Positions 18,209 to 26,166 of a stretch of 64,000 bases of DNA are shown in pieces. This stretch comes from Oscillospiraceae bacterium. Its GTDB lineage: Bacteria; Bacillota_A; Clostridia; Oscillospirales; Oscillospiraceae. Every line of letters starts with the position of its first letter. Position 1 is the first letter of the stretch. The stretch covers positions 1 through 64,000 of the forward strand of contig JAETOP010000006.1 of the NCBI GenBank assembly GCA_021771675.1, in the 5' to 3' direction. The notes under the pieces are model-generated. The model was not told where the DNA came from. It worked only from the letters and a program-made list of their open reading frames with translations, and ran no database searches. The position numbers and the translations under genes were made by a program.

Positions 18209-18648
18209 TGGAAATTATTCCCATGACCCAGTGCCATGTGCCCCAGGTGGCGGCATTGGAGAGAATTTGCTTTTCCGACCCCTGGAGCGAAAATAGCGTG
18301 GCGGGGGAGCTGAGCAATCCTCTATCCTGCTGGCTGGTCTGCGTGGAAAATGGCTCCGTTTTGGGCTATGTGGGTGCGCAGACGGTACTTGGGGAGACGG
18401 ATATGATGAATCTGGCCGTCTCGCCCGAGGCGAGACGACAGGGAATTGCAAAAAGGCTGATTTTGAAACTGGTGGAGGAGCTGAAAGAACGGGACAGCCA
18501 CAGCCTGACCTTGGAAGTGCGCTCCTCCAATGCCCCTGCCAGGGCCTTGTATGAAAAGCTGGGCTTTGCCCAGGTGGGAAGACGGCCCAATTACTACCGA
18601 AATCCCAAAGAGGACGCCCTAATTTTGAGGAAGGAGTGGCAGCTTTGA
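18205..18648 (+). CDS. rimI: Ribosomal-protein-alanine N-acetyltransferase RimI
   Basis: GNAT enzyme that acetylates the N-terminus of ribosomal protein S18 in the best-known cases. The acetyl-CoA motif is LAVSPEARRQGIAKRL (about 71-86) and the late motif NAPARALYEKLGF matches RimI. 147 residues. Two tandem ATGs (18205, 18208) overlap the polA stop. The next gene, tsaD, overlaps its stop, matching the common Firmicutes rimI-tsaD pair. Confidence 0.93.
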   Translation: MMEIIPMTQCHVPQVAALERICFSDPWSENSVAGELSNPLSCWLVCVENGSVLGYVGAQTVLGETDMMNLAVSPEARRQGIAKRLILKLVEELKERDSHSLTLEVRSSNAPARALYEKLGFAQVGRRPNYYRNPKEDALILRKEWQL

Positions 18649-19661
18649 ATATTCTGGCGGTAGAATCCTCCTGCGACGAGACCGCTGTGGCCATTGTCCG
18701 GGACGGAAGAGAAATCCTGACGGACTGCATCGCCTCCCAGGTAGACCTGCACCGCCTCTATGGCGGCGTGGTGCCGGAGATTGCCTCCCGGAAGCACATC
18801 GAGGCCATTTCCGGCCTGGCGGATCAGGCACTGGCCCAGACCGGACTGGGGAGAAAAGACATTGACGCCGTGGCGGTGACCTACGCCCCCGGGCTGATCG
18901 GAGCGGTGCTGGTGGGGGTGAACTTTGCCAAGGCGGCGGCCTTCTCTATGGGAAAGCCCTTAATTCCGGTTCATCACATCCGGGGCCACATTGCGGCCAA
19001 CTATCTGGCCTATCCGGAATTGGAGCCGCCCTTTTTGTGCCTGGTAGTTTCCGGCGGTCACACCATGATTGTGGAAGTGAAGGACTATACCTGCATGAAC
19101 ATCCTGGGAACCTCCCTGGACGATGCGGCAGGGGAGTGCTTCGACAAGGTGGCCCGGGTGCTGGGGATGCCCTATCCCGGCGGCGCAGCCCTGGACAAGC
19201 AGGCAAAGCTGGGGCAGGAGGGGAAATATTTCCTCCCCAGAAGCAAGCCCGGCGAGAACCCCTACAACATGAGCTTCTCTGGCTTGAAAACCGCCGCATT
19301 GAATTTGATTCACCACGCCGAGCAGGTGGGGGAGGAGCTGGATATTCCCAGCCTCTGCGCCAGCTTCAGCGCCGCAGTCTCCGACACCCTGGTTCCCAGA
19401 GTGGTGATGGCCATGGAGCAGACCGGCCATCGGAAAATTGCGGTGGCCGGGGGCGTGGCAGCCAACTCCCGCATCCGCCACGACATTCTGGAGGCGGCAA
19501 AGAGGCTGGATGCCCAGGTGTTTCTCCCGCCCCTGAGCCTGTGCGGGGATAACGGCGCCATGATCGGCTCCCAGGCCTATTACGAATTCCTGGCCGGAAA
19601 CGTGGCGGATATGAGCCTAAACGCCTACGCCACCAAGTCCATTCTGGGAGAGGCGCTTTGA
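18645..19661 (+). CDS. tsaD: tRNA threonylcarbamoyladenosine synthase subunit TsaD
   Basis: Kae1/YgjD protein that transfers threonylcarbamoyl to A37 of ANN-decoding tRNAs, with TsaB and TsaE (not in this window). It begins LNILAVESSCDETA; metal-binding HHIRGH lies near residue 107 and VVSGGHT near 133. I prefer the TTG overlapping the rimI stop (TTGA), since AGGAAGGAG ends 8 nt before it; a GTG 9 nt earlier would be too close to that site. 338 residues, normal length. Last gene of the cysS-polA-rimI-tsaD run. Confidence 0.95.
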   Translation: MNILAVESSCDETAVAIVRDGREILTDCIASQVDLHRLYGGVVPEIASRKHIEAISGLADQALAQTGLGRKDIDAVAVTYAPGLIGAVLVGVNFAKAAAFSMGKPLIPVHHIRGHIAANYLAYPELEPPFLCLVVSGGHTMIVEVKDYTCMNILGTSLDDAAGECFDKVARVLGMPYPGGAALDKQAKLGQEGKYFLPRSKPGENPYNMSFSGLKTAALNLIHHAEQVGEELDIPSLCASFSAAVSDTLVPRVVMAMEQTGHRKIAVAGGVAANSRIRHDILEAAKRLDAQVFLPPLSLCGDNGAMIGSQAYYEFLAGNVADMSLNAYATKSILGEAL

Positions 19662-19747
19662 GATAATTTGGATTTGTAATCAAAAAGTAACCACTTTGCA
19701 ATATTCTTAATAAAAACTTCAAAAATCAGACAAATCTTTCGAGAAGC

Positions 19748-19807
19748 GCTGTGGAAAAGCCTGTGAGAAATGTGAAAAACTGTGTATACATAACACTTTT
19801 CCACAGC
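19748..19807. repeat. Inverted repeat with DnaA-box-like arms
   Basis: GCTGTGGAAAAG (19748-19759) is repeated as its exact complement CTTTTCCACAGC (19796-19807), 36 nt apart, with an inner GTGT/ACAC pair. The arms resemble DnaA boxes (TTWTCCACA). No origin genes are nearby, so it is more likely a titration site, regulatory dyad or RNA stem. Confidence 0.5.
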
Positions 19808-19854
19808 CCGTTCCTCTTACGCCCGGGCGAAAAAGTTACAAATTGGAGGCAAAA

Positions 19855-20385
19855 ATGCTTGTCGTCGTCAATCGGCTGAAAGACCTTTCCTTTAGCGATC
19901 TGATGGAGGTCTACCTGGATGCCAACCGGGAGCGTGGCTTGACCCTGGCCCCGGAAGAGCCGGAGGCCAGAAGAATTGCCCTGGCAGAGCAGGACTTTTA
20001 TTGCTACCTTCGGGACTGCTTCTTTTCCCGCCCGGAAGCCCGATATTGTATCTGGGAGGAGAATAAAAGGTATGTCAGCGCCCTTCGCCTGGAAGCTTAC
20101 CGGGATGGGCTGCTCCTGGAGGCTTTGGAGACAGTTCCGAACCAGCGCAGGAGAGGTTACGCCGGTCGCCTGATTCAGTCCGTTCAGCGCCTGCTGGAAC
20201 AGCAGGGAACGGTTCTGCTCTATTCCCATGTGGACAAGAGAAATAAGCCCTCTCTCAAAACCCATTTTTGCTGTGGATTTGAAGCGTATCTGGACTGCGC
20301 ATCCTATATTGATGGCAGTGTCAATGATCGGGCGTATACCCTGCGGTATGAAAAAATAATTCCACAATTTGAAAAAAAGTGTTGA
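19855..20385 (+). CDS. GNAT family N-acetyltransferase
   Basis: Acetyltransferase of unknown substrate. The 176-residue product has a central GNAT core with the acetyl-CoA loop VPNQRRRGYAGRLIQ (about 91-105), and the end shows the RNKPSLKTHFCCGFE pattern common in amino-acid or small-molecule GNATs. ATG is set by GGAGGC 4 nt upstream; an in-frame TTG 12 nt earlier overlaps that site and is unlikely. Its 3' end runs right up to the tRNA promoter, whose -35 begins inside the last codons. Confidence 0.85.
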   Translation: MLVVVNRLKDLSFSDLMEVYLDANRERGLTLAPEEPEARRIALAEQDFYCYLRDCFFSRPEARYCIWEENKRYVSALRLEAYRDGLLLEALETVPNQRRRGYAGRLIQSVQRLLEQQGTVLLYSHVDKRNKPSLKTHFCCGFEAYLDCASYIDGSVNDRAYTLRYEKIIPQFEKKC

Positions 20386-20410
20386 CAAATTGGAACCCAT
20401 GGTGTAATAT
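20382..20410 (+). promoter_or_regulatory. Promoter of tRNA-Ser
   Basis: TTGACA, 17-bp spacer, TAATAT, ending 28 nt before the mature tRNA start. Confidence 0.9.
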
Positions 20411-20438
20411 ATCCTGGCTGGCAGCGTGAGTTGCGTAT

Positions 20439-20530
20439 GGAGAAGTCGCGTAGCTGGCCGAGCGCGCACGATTGGAAATCGTGTATACCCCAAAAGGGTA
20501 TCGAGGGTTCAAATCCCTCCTTCTCCGCCA
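20439..20530 (+). tRNA. tRNA-Ser (anticodon GGA)
   Basis: Class II tRNA with a long variable arm. Acceptor stem GGAGAAG/CTTCTCC, D-arm region TAGCTGGCCGAGC, anticodon stem CACGA/TCGTG around TTGGAAA (anticodon GGA, reading UCC/UCU), variable arm TACCC/GGGTA, T-arm GAGGG-TTCAAAT-CCCTC, discriminator G and encoded CCA. Own promoter and terminator. Confidence 0.97.
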
Positions 20531-20567
20531 AAAAAAGACGATTGCGAAAGCAGTCGTCTTTTTTTAT
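20531..20567 (+). terminator. Terminator of tRNA-Ser
   Basis: AAAAAAGACGA and TCGTCTTTTTTT enclose a short TTGCGAAAGCAG inner stem-loop; a strong U-run follows. Confidence 0.9.
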
Positions 20568-20612
20568 GCAGAGGTCCGTCTGCCACAAAAGGAGACAGAG
20601 AGGATTGTCATT

Positions 20613-21521
20613 ATGGCAGAAATTTTGACCAAAGCCGGGTGCTTTGTGGCCATCATCATTCTGGGCTGGGCCCTTCGGCGTATTGGCTTCTTCAAAGAAG
20701 GGGATTTTCAGGTTCTTGCGAAAATTGTGCTGCGCATCACCCTGCCCGCGTCCATCATATATAGCTTTGCCGGAAAACAGATTGATCCATCCATGCTGCT
20801 GCTCAGCGTGTTTGGCTTTCTGCTGGGCATTGGCTACATTGGAATCGGCCTGCTGATTTCCGCCGGAAAGGGGAAGGAGCAGAAGGCCTTCTCCATGCTG
20901 AATATCTCCGGCTACAACATTGGAAATTTCACCATGCCCTTTGCCCAGAGCTTCCTTGGCCCCGCCGGGGTAGTGACCACCAGTTTGTTTGACACCGGCA
21001 ATGCCTTCATCTGCCTTGGCGTGGCCTACAGTATGGCTGCCATGGTGCAGCGGGGAGAGAAATTCTCTCTGGTAAAAATTCTCAGGGATTTGGTCAAATC
21101 CGTTCCCTTCGTGACGTACATCATTATGACGGTGCTTGCGCTGCTCCGGGTGGGTCTGCCGGCTCCCGTGACAGAGCTGGCCGGGCTGATTGGCAACGCC
21201 AACGCCCCCATGGCCATGCTGATGCTGGGCGTTGGCTTCAAGGTCTCCGGTGACAGAAGCCAGATTCGTTCTATTGTGAAAATTCTGTCCACACGGTATG
21301 CTGCGGCGGTGGCGGTGTCCCTGGGCTGCTTCTTCCTGCTGCCTGCAGCGCTGGAAACCCGCCAGACCCTGGCACTGCTGGCGTTCAGCCCCATTGCCTC
21401 CGCTGCTCCTGCCTTTACGGCGGAGTTGGGCGGGGACTGCGGACTGTCCAGCGCCATCAATTCGCTGTCCATCGTGATCAGCTTGGTTTGTATTGTGGGT
21501 GTGCTCCTGCTGATTTTGTGA
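20613..21521 (+). CDS. AEC family permease (auxin efflux carrier type)
   Basis: Ten-helix-type membrane carrier for organic acids or similar anions; this family includes malate and malonate carriers. 302 residues, hydrophobic throughout, with the duplicated half-structure and the conserved NxxNxxxP-like helix break around SGYNIGNFTMPFA. The ATG at MAEILTKAGC follows GAGAGG; the frame is open back into the tRNA, which cannot be coding. A different AEC gene lies at 48433, in the catabolic island. Substrate unknown. Confidence 0.88.
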   Translation: MAEILTKAGCFVAIIILGWALRRIGFFKEGDFQVLAKIVLRITLPASIIYSFAGKQIDPSMLLLSVFGFLLGIGYIGIGLLISAGKGKEQKAFSMLNISGYNIGNFTMPFAQSFLGPAGVVTTSLFDTGNAFICLGVAYSMAAMVQRGEKFSLVKILRDLVKSVPFVTYIIMTVLALLRVGLPAPVTELAGLIGNANAPMAMLMLGVGFKVSGDRSQIRSIVKILSTRYAAAVAVSLGCFFLLPAALETRQTLALLAFSPIASAAPAFTAELGGDCGLSSAINSLSIVISLVCIVGVLLLIL

Positions 21522-21551
21522 GGTGGGAGTAGGTAAAAGGAGGATATGCAG

Positions 21552-21944
21552 ATGATTGGATATGGTTTTTTTGATGCCTTTATGTTCCGTCTTTTCCCTG
21601 TGATTTTTGGGATCGTTTTTATTTTGATTCTGGGAGTATTTATCGCTACCATTGTGAAGTCGGTTTTCACCCGGAGCAGAAACAACCGTTCCCCCCGGCT
21701 GACGGTTGACGCGGCGGTTGTGACAAAGCGGACGGATGTGTCCCATCATGCCCACGCAAGGGATACCTGGGAAGCGGGATACAGTCATTCCAGTTCAACA
21801 CGCTATTATGTGACCTTCCAGGTGGAAAGCGGCGACCGCATGGAATTCAGGATGGAAGGCTCTGAATATGGGATGCTGGCGGAGGGAGACCATGGGAAGC
21901 TTTCCTTCCAGGGAACCCGGTATTTGTCCTTTGAGCGTACATAA
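21552..21944 (+). CDS. DUF2500 family protein
   Basis: Small protein with one N-terminal membrane helix (about residues 10-35) and an extramembrane beta-rich domain ending in a GKLSFQGTRYLSFER pattern typical of DUF2500 (E. coli YhhM group). Function unknown. Two ATGs lie close together; AGGAGG is only 2 nt from the first (21546) and 8 nt from the second, so I place the start at 21552. It probably shares the transcript of the AEC permease 30 nt upstream. Confidence 0.85.
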   Translation: MIGYGFFDAFMFRLFPVIFGIVFILILGVFIATIVKSVFTRSRNNRSPRLTVDAAVVTKRTDVSHHAHARDTWEAGYSHSSSTRYYVTFQVESGDRMEFRMEGSEYGMLAEGDHGKLSFQGTRYLSFERT

Positions 21945-21948
21945 CATA

Positions 21949-22270
21949 ATGAGCTTATCGGTTTAACTTAGCAAAAGGAAATTTCAGCATAGATTATGCA
22001 TATTTACCCGGAATCTGGTCAATCCCGGCTAAAAGCTTTCTCTCTGTTCCCAAGTGCGTGCCGGAAGGAGTCCGGGGAGGGCGGCTTTGCTTGCGGGAGC
22101 AAGCAACTCAGCGCCTCCCCGGTCGGTTTCTTTGCTGACTTTCTTGCCGAGACAAGAAAGTCAGGCCCCCGGCAGGGGTCGGGGAGCACCCGGTCTATGG
22201 GTAACGGAAAGTCAGTTCCGCCTCCTCTATTTTGCACTTGCACAAAGCTGAGTGAAACCGATAAGCATAT
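21949..22270. mobile_element. MITE-like element with 20-bp inverted ends
   Basis: The gap between the DUF2500 gene and asnA is an element about 320 bp long. Its ends, GCTTATCGGTTTAACTTAGC (21953-21972) and GCTGAGTGAAACCGATAAGC (22247-22266), pair with only two mismatches. The interior has strong stems, e.g. GACTTTCTTG-CCGAGA-CAAGAAAGTC and GCTTGCGG-GAGCAAGC. No protein is supported. A non-autonomous transposon or an interspersed structured repeat is most likely. Confidence 0.65.
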
Positions 22271-22276
22271 AAAATA

Positions 22277-22312
22277 ATCCCCCTGTTCTCAGGCTTCTGA
22301 GGACAGGGGGAT
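22277..22312 (-). terminator. Terminator of asnA
   Basis: ATCCCCCTGTCCTCAG and CTGAGAACAGGGGGAT form a 16-bp stem on the minus strand, followed by TATTTTAT, directly after the asnA stop. Confidence 0.85.
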
Positions 22313-22317
22313 TTCCG

Positions 22318-23325
22318 TTACAGCAGGGGGATACCGGCCTTTTCGCAGGCTGCCACGGTCTCGTGATCCCACACACTGGACTGAACCTCGCCGATGTGGG
22401 CGCAGCCCAGCAGGAGCATGGAAAGACGGGATTGGCCAATGCCGCCGCCGATGGTCAGGGGCAGCTGGTCTGCCAGGAGCATTTTGTGGAAGGGCAGCTC
22501 CCGGCGCTCATCACAGCCGGCCAGCTTCAGCTGGCGATCCAGAGACTCGGCGTCCACTCGAATGCCCATGGAGGAGACCTCCAAAGCCCGATCCAGCACC
22601 GCATCCCAGAAAAAGATGTCGCAATTCAGCGCCCAATCGTCATAGTCCGGGGCACGTCCGTCGTGGGGCTTGCCGGAGCGGAGTGCACTGCCGATCTGCA
22701 TGATGCAGGCGGTGGGGTGCTCCTGGACATAGGCCTTCTCCCGCTGAGAGGGGGTCAGGTCAGGGTGCAGGTCCTCCAGCTCCTGGGAGGTGATGAAGCT
22801 GACCTCCGGGCTGAGGACAGTGTGCAGCTGGGGATAGCGGACGTGGAGCCGGTCGTTGGTGTTGCAGATGGCACGGACAATGGCGGTGACGATCAGCTTC
22901 AAAAAGTCCAGATTCCGGTTCTCCCGGGTGATGATTTTCTCCCAGTCCCACTGGTCAACGTAGATGGAGTGGATGTTGTCCAGCTCCTCGTCCCGGCGGA
23001 TGGCGTTCATGTCGGTGTACAGGCCGTTGCCCACGGAGAAATTGTACCGTTTCAGGGCCAGCCGCTTCCATTTTGCCAGAGAGTGAACCACCTGGGCATC
23101 GGCGCCCACGGCGGGAATGTCAAAGGAGACGGGGCGCTCATAGCCGTTCAGATTGTCGTTCAGGCCGGAGTCCTCAGTGACGAACAGGGGAGCGGAGACA
23201 CGTTTCAGGTTCAGTGCGGCGGAAAACTCCTCCTGGAAGGTGGCTTTGATGTAGGCAATGGCCCGCTGGGTGTCATAGGCATCCAGGGTGGGGCGGTAGT
23301 GCTCGGGAATATAGATTTTGTTCAT
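22318..23325 (-). CDS. asnA: Aspartate--ammonia ligase (asparagine synthetase A)
   Basis: Makes asparagine from aspartate and ammonia with ATP; structurally related to class II aminoacyl-tRNA synthetases. 335 residues, family length. Recognisable blocks are SGLNDNLNGYERPVSFD, HSLAKWKRLAL, YVDQWDWEK and the C-terminal GGGIGQSRLSMLLL. The start MNKIYIPEHYRP follows AAAGGGTGAACTGCC on the minus strand. Own promoter and terminator, so monocistronic. Confidence 0.96.
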   Translation of the reverse strand: MNKIYIPEHYRPTLDAYDTQRAIAYIKATFQEEFSAALNLKRVSAPLFVTEDSGLNDNLNGYERPVSFDIPAVGADAQVVHSLAKWKRLALKRYNFSVGNGLYTDMNAIRRDEELDNIHSIYVDQWDWEKIITRENRNLDFLKLIVTAIVRAICNTNDRLHVRYPQLHTVLSPEVSFITSQELEDLHPDLTPSQREKAYVQEHPTACIMQIGSALRSGKPHDGRAPDYDDWALNCDIFFWDAVLDRALEVSSMGIRVDAESLDRQLKLAGCDERRELPFHKMLLADQLPLTIGGGIGQSRLSMLLLGCAHIGEVQSSVWDHETVAACEKAGIPLL

Positions 23326-23363
23326 GGCAGTTCACCCTTTCACGAAAAAGCGAAGATAGATAT

Positions 23364-23391
23364 ATTGTATTCTTTTTTTGCTCAAAATCAA
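23364..23391 (-). promoter_or_regulatory. Promoter of asnA
   Basis: Minus-strand TTGATT, 16-bp spacer, TACAAT, about 38 nt before the start codon. Confidence 0.65.
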
Positions 23392-23607
23392 GAGCTTTTT
23401 CTTGAAGGCAAAATGATTGAATTTCGATGCTGTTATGTTACAACTATGATGCAAAGAGGCGGTAGGATAAGGCCAGAAAAAAGAAATAGAAAAAATTTTT
23501 GAAATCCTGTGACGTTTTCCCTCTAAAATCCGTCTATATAGGTGAGGGGCAAATGAATCGGCACCCGCCGTTTTCAGATAATCAACTCTACAATAAGGAG
23601 GAACAGA

Positions 23608-23784
23608 ATGATGAATACCCAGAGAGAGTTACATACCGCAATCCGTAAAAGCGCATGGATCGATGCCGCCAATCGCATTGTATCCTTCCAGCAGATCGGG
23701 GAGGCGTCCTGCTATACCGCAGACGAGCCGGAATTCTGGCCCCATATTATGGAGCTGGTCAGTGTTGGCTACCGTTTGCAGTAA
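23608..23784 (+). CDS. Small hypothetical protein (58 aa)
   Basis: Short frame encoding MMNTQRELHTAIRKSAWIDA and continuing to GYRLQ. AAGGAGG ends 6 nt before the first of two tandem ATGs, and a terminator hairpin follows the stop by about 55 nt, so this looks like a real single-gene unit. The product is soluble, without membrane segment or Cys pair (one Cys). I do not recognise the family. The AT-rich 200 nt in front has no clear promoter; a TTGAAA with a poorly spaced TAAAAT is the only candidate. Confidence 0.6.
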   Translation: MMNTQRELHTAIRKSAWIDAANRIVSFQQIGEASCYTADEPEFWPHIMELVSVGYRLQ

Positions 23785-23837
23785 GGACACAAAGCCTGGT
23801 ATTTTTCCCCACTGCTGATGTAAAAGAATAACCGTTA

Positions 23838-23883
23838 AAAAGCCTCGCACATCCGGGAAGACGCCGGAGGTGCGAGCTTTTCG
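23838..23883. terminator. Bidirectional terminator
   Basis: AAGCCTCGCAC pairs with GTGCGAGCTTTT around an inner TCCGG/CCGGA stem; it serves the small plus-strand gene and the convergent HAD gene. Confidence 0.8.
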
Positions 23884-23900
23884 GATATTCTGATGCCTTT

Positions 23901-24539
23901 TTAATGAGTCAGCAGTTCCAGCAGTTTTTCCGGAGTGTCTGCAATGGCGGCTGCTCCGGCTTTTACCATATCCGACCCTTTCCCGTAGCCCCAGGAAACG
24001 CCGATGGTGGGGATCCCGTGCTCGGCGGCGCCCAGCACATCGAAGGCGGTGTCGCCCACCATCACGGCGTTGTCGATTCGCCCGTTCTGTTCCAGCAGAA
24101 AGGCGATGACTTCGCTTTTGGTGGTGCGGCTCTGATCCAAAGAAGCGCCGCAGATCAGATCGAAGTATTTCGCCAAATCAAAATGCTCCAAAACCTCCAT
24201 GGCTGTAACCTCCGGCTTGGAGGTGGCCACAAAGAGCTTGTGTCCCTGCTCTCTCAGCGCTTCCAGCAGCTCCCGGATGCCGGGGTAGGGGTGGTTCTCG
24301 TATTTGCCGATGGGCACGTAGCGGCTGCGAAAAATGTCGATGGCCTCCTGGGTTCGCTCGGGAGGGATGCCGAATTTGACGAAAGTATCCCCCAGGGGAG
24401 GCCCCACGAACACCCGCATTTCCTCCCGGGACGGCACGGGAAGGCCAAAGCGCTCCAGGGTCATCTGGGCACAGTTGATGATTCCCTCGCCGGAATCGGT
24501 GAGGGTTCCATCCAAATCAAACAGAATGGTTTTTTTCAC
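23901..24539 (-). CDS. HAD family hydrolase, phosphoglycolate-phosphatase-like
   Basis: HAD subfamily IA phosphatase. Motif I is FDLDGTLTDS at the N-terminus, motif II TSKP, a Lys in KSEV, and motif IV GDTAFDV. The cap is alpha-helical. The frame runs upstream, but a GTG start is best: GAGGAGA stands 7 nt before it and the product then begins VKKTILFDLDGT. 212 residues, matching Gph/PpaX-type enzymes; substrate unknown. No ATG candidate has a ribosome site. Confidence 0.88.
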   Translation of the reverse strand: MKKTILFDLDGTLTDSGEGIINCAQMTLERFGLPVPSREEMRVFVGPPLGDTFVKFGIPPERTQEAIDIFRSRYVPIGKYENHPYPGIRELLEALREQGHKLFVATSKPEVTAMEVLEHFDLAKYFDLICGASLDQSRTTKSEVIAFLLEQNGRIDNAVMVGDTAFDVLGAAEHGIPTIGVSWGYGKGSDMVKAGAAAIADTPEKLLELLTH

Positions 24540-24593
24540 GGAATCTCTCCTCTCTTTTGAAATGATAGCATATTTTTTCCTGATGTGCAACTG

Positions 24594-25352
24594 TCAGGCC
24601 AGCAGCACATCCGTAATCAGCATCAGGCAGAAGCCAATCAGAAGGGAATAGGTGGCGGCCCGCTCGTTGCCGTGGTCGTGGGTCTCTGGAATCATCTCGT
24701 CGCTGATGACAAAGAGCATGGTGCCCCCCGCAAAGGCCAGGCAGAAGGGGAGCACGGTGGAGGCCAGGGTGACGGCATAGTAACCGACGAAGGTGCCCAC
24801 CATTTCGATAAGTCCGGTGGTCAGTCCGCACAGGAAAGCTTTCCTCGGCCGGAACCCTGCTGCCAGCATGGGAGTGACCGTGACCAGACCCTCGGGGAGG
24901 TTTTGCAGGGCAATGCCGCCGGAAATCAGGATAGTTGCTTTTATGTCCCCGGAGCCCAGGCTTACCCCTGCGGCCAGACCCTCCGGAAAATTATGGATTG
25001 CCATGGCTGCCACAAACAGCAGAAGCTTATCGGCGTGGAGATTGTGGGCATGGATGTCATCCTCCCAGCCGATGAGTTTATGGATGTGGGGTACAAGCCG
25101 ATCCACCAGACTGATGCACCCCGCCCCGGCGAAAATGCCGCAGAGGGTAACAACCAAACCACCGCTGTCCTCCCGCTCGATGGCGGGGAGAATCAGTCCC
25201 AGGATGGCGGCAGAGAGCATCACCCCCGCCGCAAAGGCCAGAACAATGTCGCTGAACCGATGGGAAATTTTCTTGCAGGGGAGCCCCAGCACCGTTCCCA
25301 GAATGGTAGCCCCTCCCACGGCCAGGGCGGTCAAGCATACAAGCATCATCAT
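24594..25352 (-). CDS. ZIP family metal transporter
   Basis: Divalent metal (zinc, possibly iron) uptake protein of the GufA/ZupT group. Metal-site motifs HNFPEG and ALQNLPEG lie on successive helices, with ISDEMIPE near the end. A short His-containing loop (HIHKLIGWEDDIHAH) precedes the core. Three tandem ATGs follow AAAGGAAG; I give the first. 252 residues. Divergent from the membrane protein gene at 25480. Confidence 0.92.
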   Translation of the reverse strand: MMMLVCLTALAVGGATILGTVLGLPCKKISHRFSDIVLAFAAGVMLSAAILGLILPAIEREDSGGLVVTLCGIFAGAGCISLVDRLVPHIHKLIGWEDDIHAHNLHADKLLLFVAAMAIHNFPEGLAAGVSLGSGDIKATILISGGIALQNLPEGLVTVTPMLAAGFRPRKAFLCGLTTGLIEMVGTFVGYYAVTLASTVLPFCLAFAGGTMLFVISDEMIPETHDHGNERAATYSLLIGFCLMLITDVLLA

Positions 25353-25422
25353 GCACTTCCTTTCCCAAAAAGAAATCACGTATCAGCATATGCGCCTGGG
25401 CTGCCATCGGTTTCAAAAAACA

Positions 25423-25451
25423 TTGAAACGGACGATTTCTTGTGATATACT
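25423..25451 (+). promoter_or_regulatory. Promoter of the membrane protein gene
   Basis: TTGAAA, 17-bp spacer, TATACT, ending 28 nt before the GTG start. Confidence 0.8.
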
Positions 25452-25479
25452 TGGGAGAAAACACAGAGGGGGAATTTGA

Positions 25480-26124
25480 GTGACATTCTGGAACCAAATC
25501 CGGCAGCGGAAGGCTCCGGGGCCCATCGGAAAACAGGTGCTGTATTCTTTTTTGGTTCTGCTGCTGGGTGTCGCACTGGGAACCTTTTCCAAATTCTTGG
25601 ATTGCACGCCCTCCAATGAATCACTCCGCATCCTGGATTATTTGGATGTTCGCAATTTCCTGGGGCGGTTTGCCTTTTGGATTCTCATGGGCCTTTGGAT
25701 TGCGATTTCCGGTGGGTCCCCCGGGAGGGCGGCGGTCAATGTGTTTTTATTCTTCCTGGGGATGGTTTCCAGCTATTACCTGTACTCAAAGTATGTGGGG
25801 GGATTTTTCCCCAGAAGCTATGCCATGGTGTGGTTTGGCTTCACGGCGGTTTCCCCGCTGCTGGCTTTACCGTGCTGGTACGCAGGAGGGAAGGGGAAAG
25901 CTTCCTTCGTCCTTTCGGTGCTGCTGCTGGCGGCGCTGTTCCAGTGCTGCTTTGTGGGGTGGTGGTTTCATGTGGAGCCACGTTCCCTGCTGGAGCTGCT
26001 GACGTTTCTCTGCGCAGTCTGGGTGCTCCGGCGTCCCACCCTGAGAGAATCCGGGATTCTGGCAGGCCTGGGCATCATCCTTGGCGTTGTCTTCATTTTA
26101 ACGGTTCCATTTCATTTTGGATAA
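25480..26124 (+). CDS. Hypothetical multi-pass membrane protein
   Basis: 214 residues with about six or seven hydrophobic helices, the first at about 20-37. The short Asn/Arg/Lys-rich N-terminus and the CTPSNESLRILDYLDVRNFLGR loop after helix 1 are the only distinctive parts. It resembles DUF6518-like proteins, but I cannot confirm that. GTG start with GAGGGGG 9 nt upstream. Stands alone with its own promoter and a terminator shared with the convergent EamA gene. Confidence 0.75.
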   Translation: MTFWNQIRQRKAPGPIGKQVLYSFLVLLLGVALGTFSKFLDCTPSNESLRILDYLDVRNFLGRFAFWILMGLWIAISGGSPGRAAVNVFLFFLGMVSSYYLYSKYVGGFFPRSYAMVWFGFTAVSPLLALPCWYAGGKGKASFVLSVLLLAALFQCCFVGWWFHVEPRSLLELLTFLCAVWVLRRPTLRESGILAGLGIILGVVFILTVPFHFG

Positions 26125-26166
26125 AATGACTCGCAGCGGAAAGAAACCGCTGCGAGAATTTTATAC
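26124..26166. terminator. Bidirectional terminator
   Basis: CTCGCAGCGG (26130-26139) pairs with CCGCTGCGAG (26147-26156), flanked by ATAAAATG and AATTTTAT, between convergent genes. Confidence 0.85.

Noticed and set aside
19662..19854. Possible replication origin because of DnaA-box-like arms
   Set aside because: No dnaA, dnaN or related genes, only two box-like arms and no DUE-like cluster.
22318..23502. 379-codon plus-strand frame opposite asnA
   Set aside because: Antisense to a gene with clear asnA motifs; no ribosome site.
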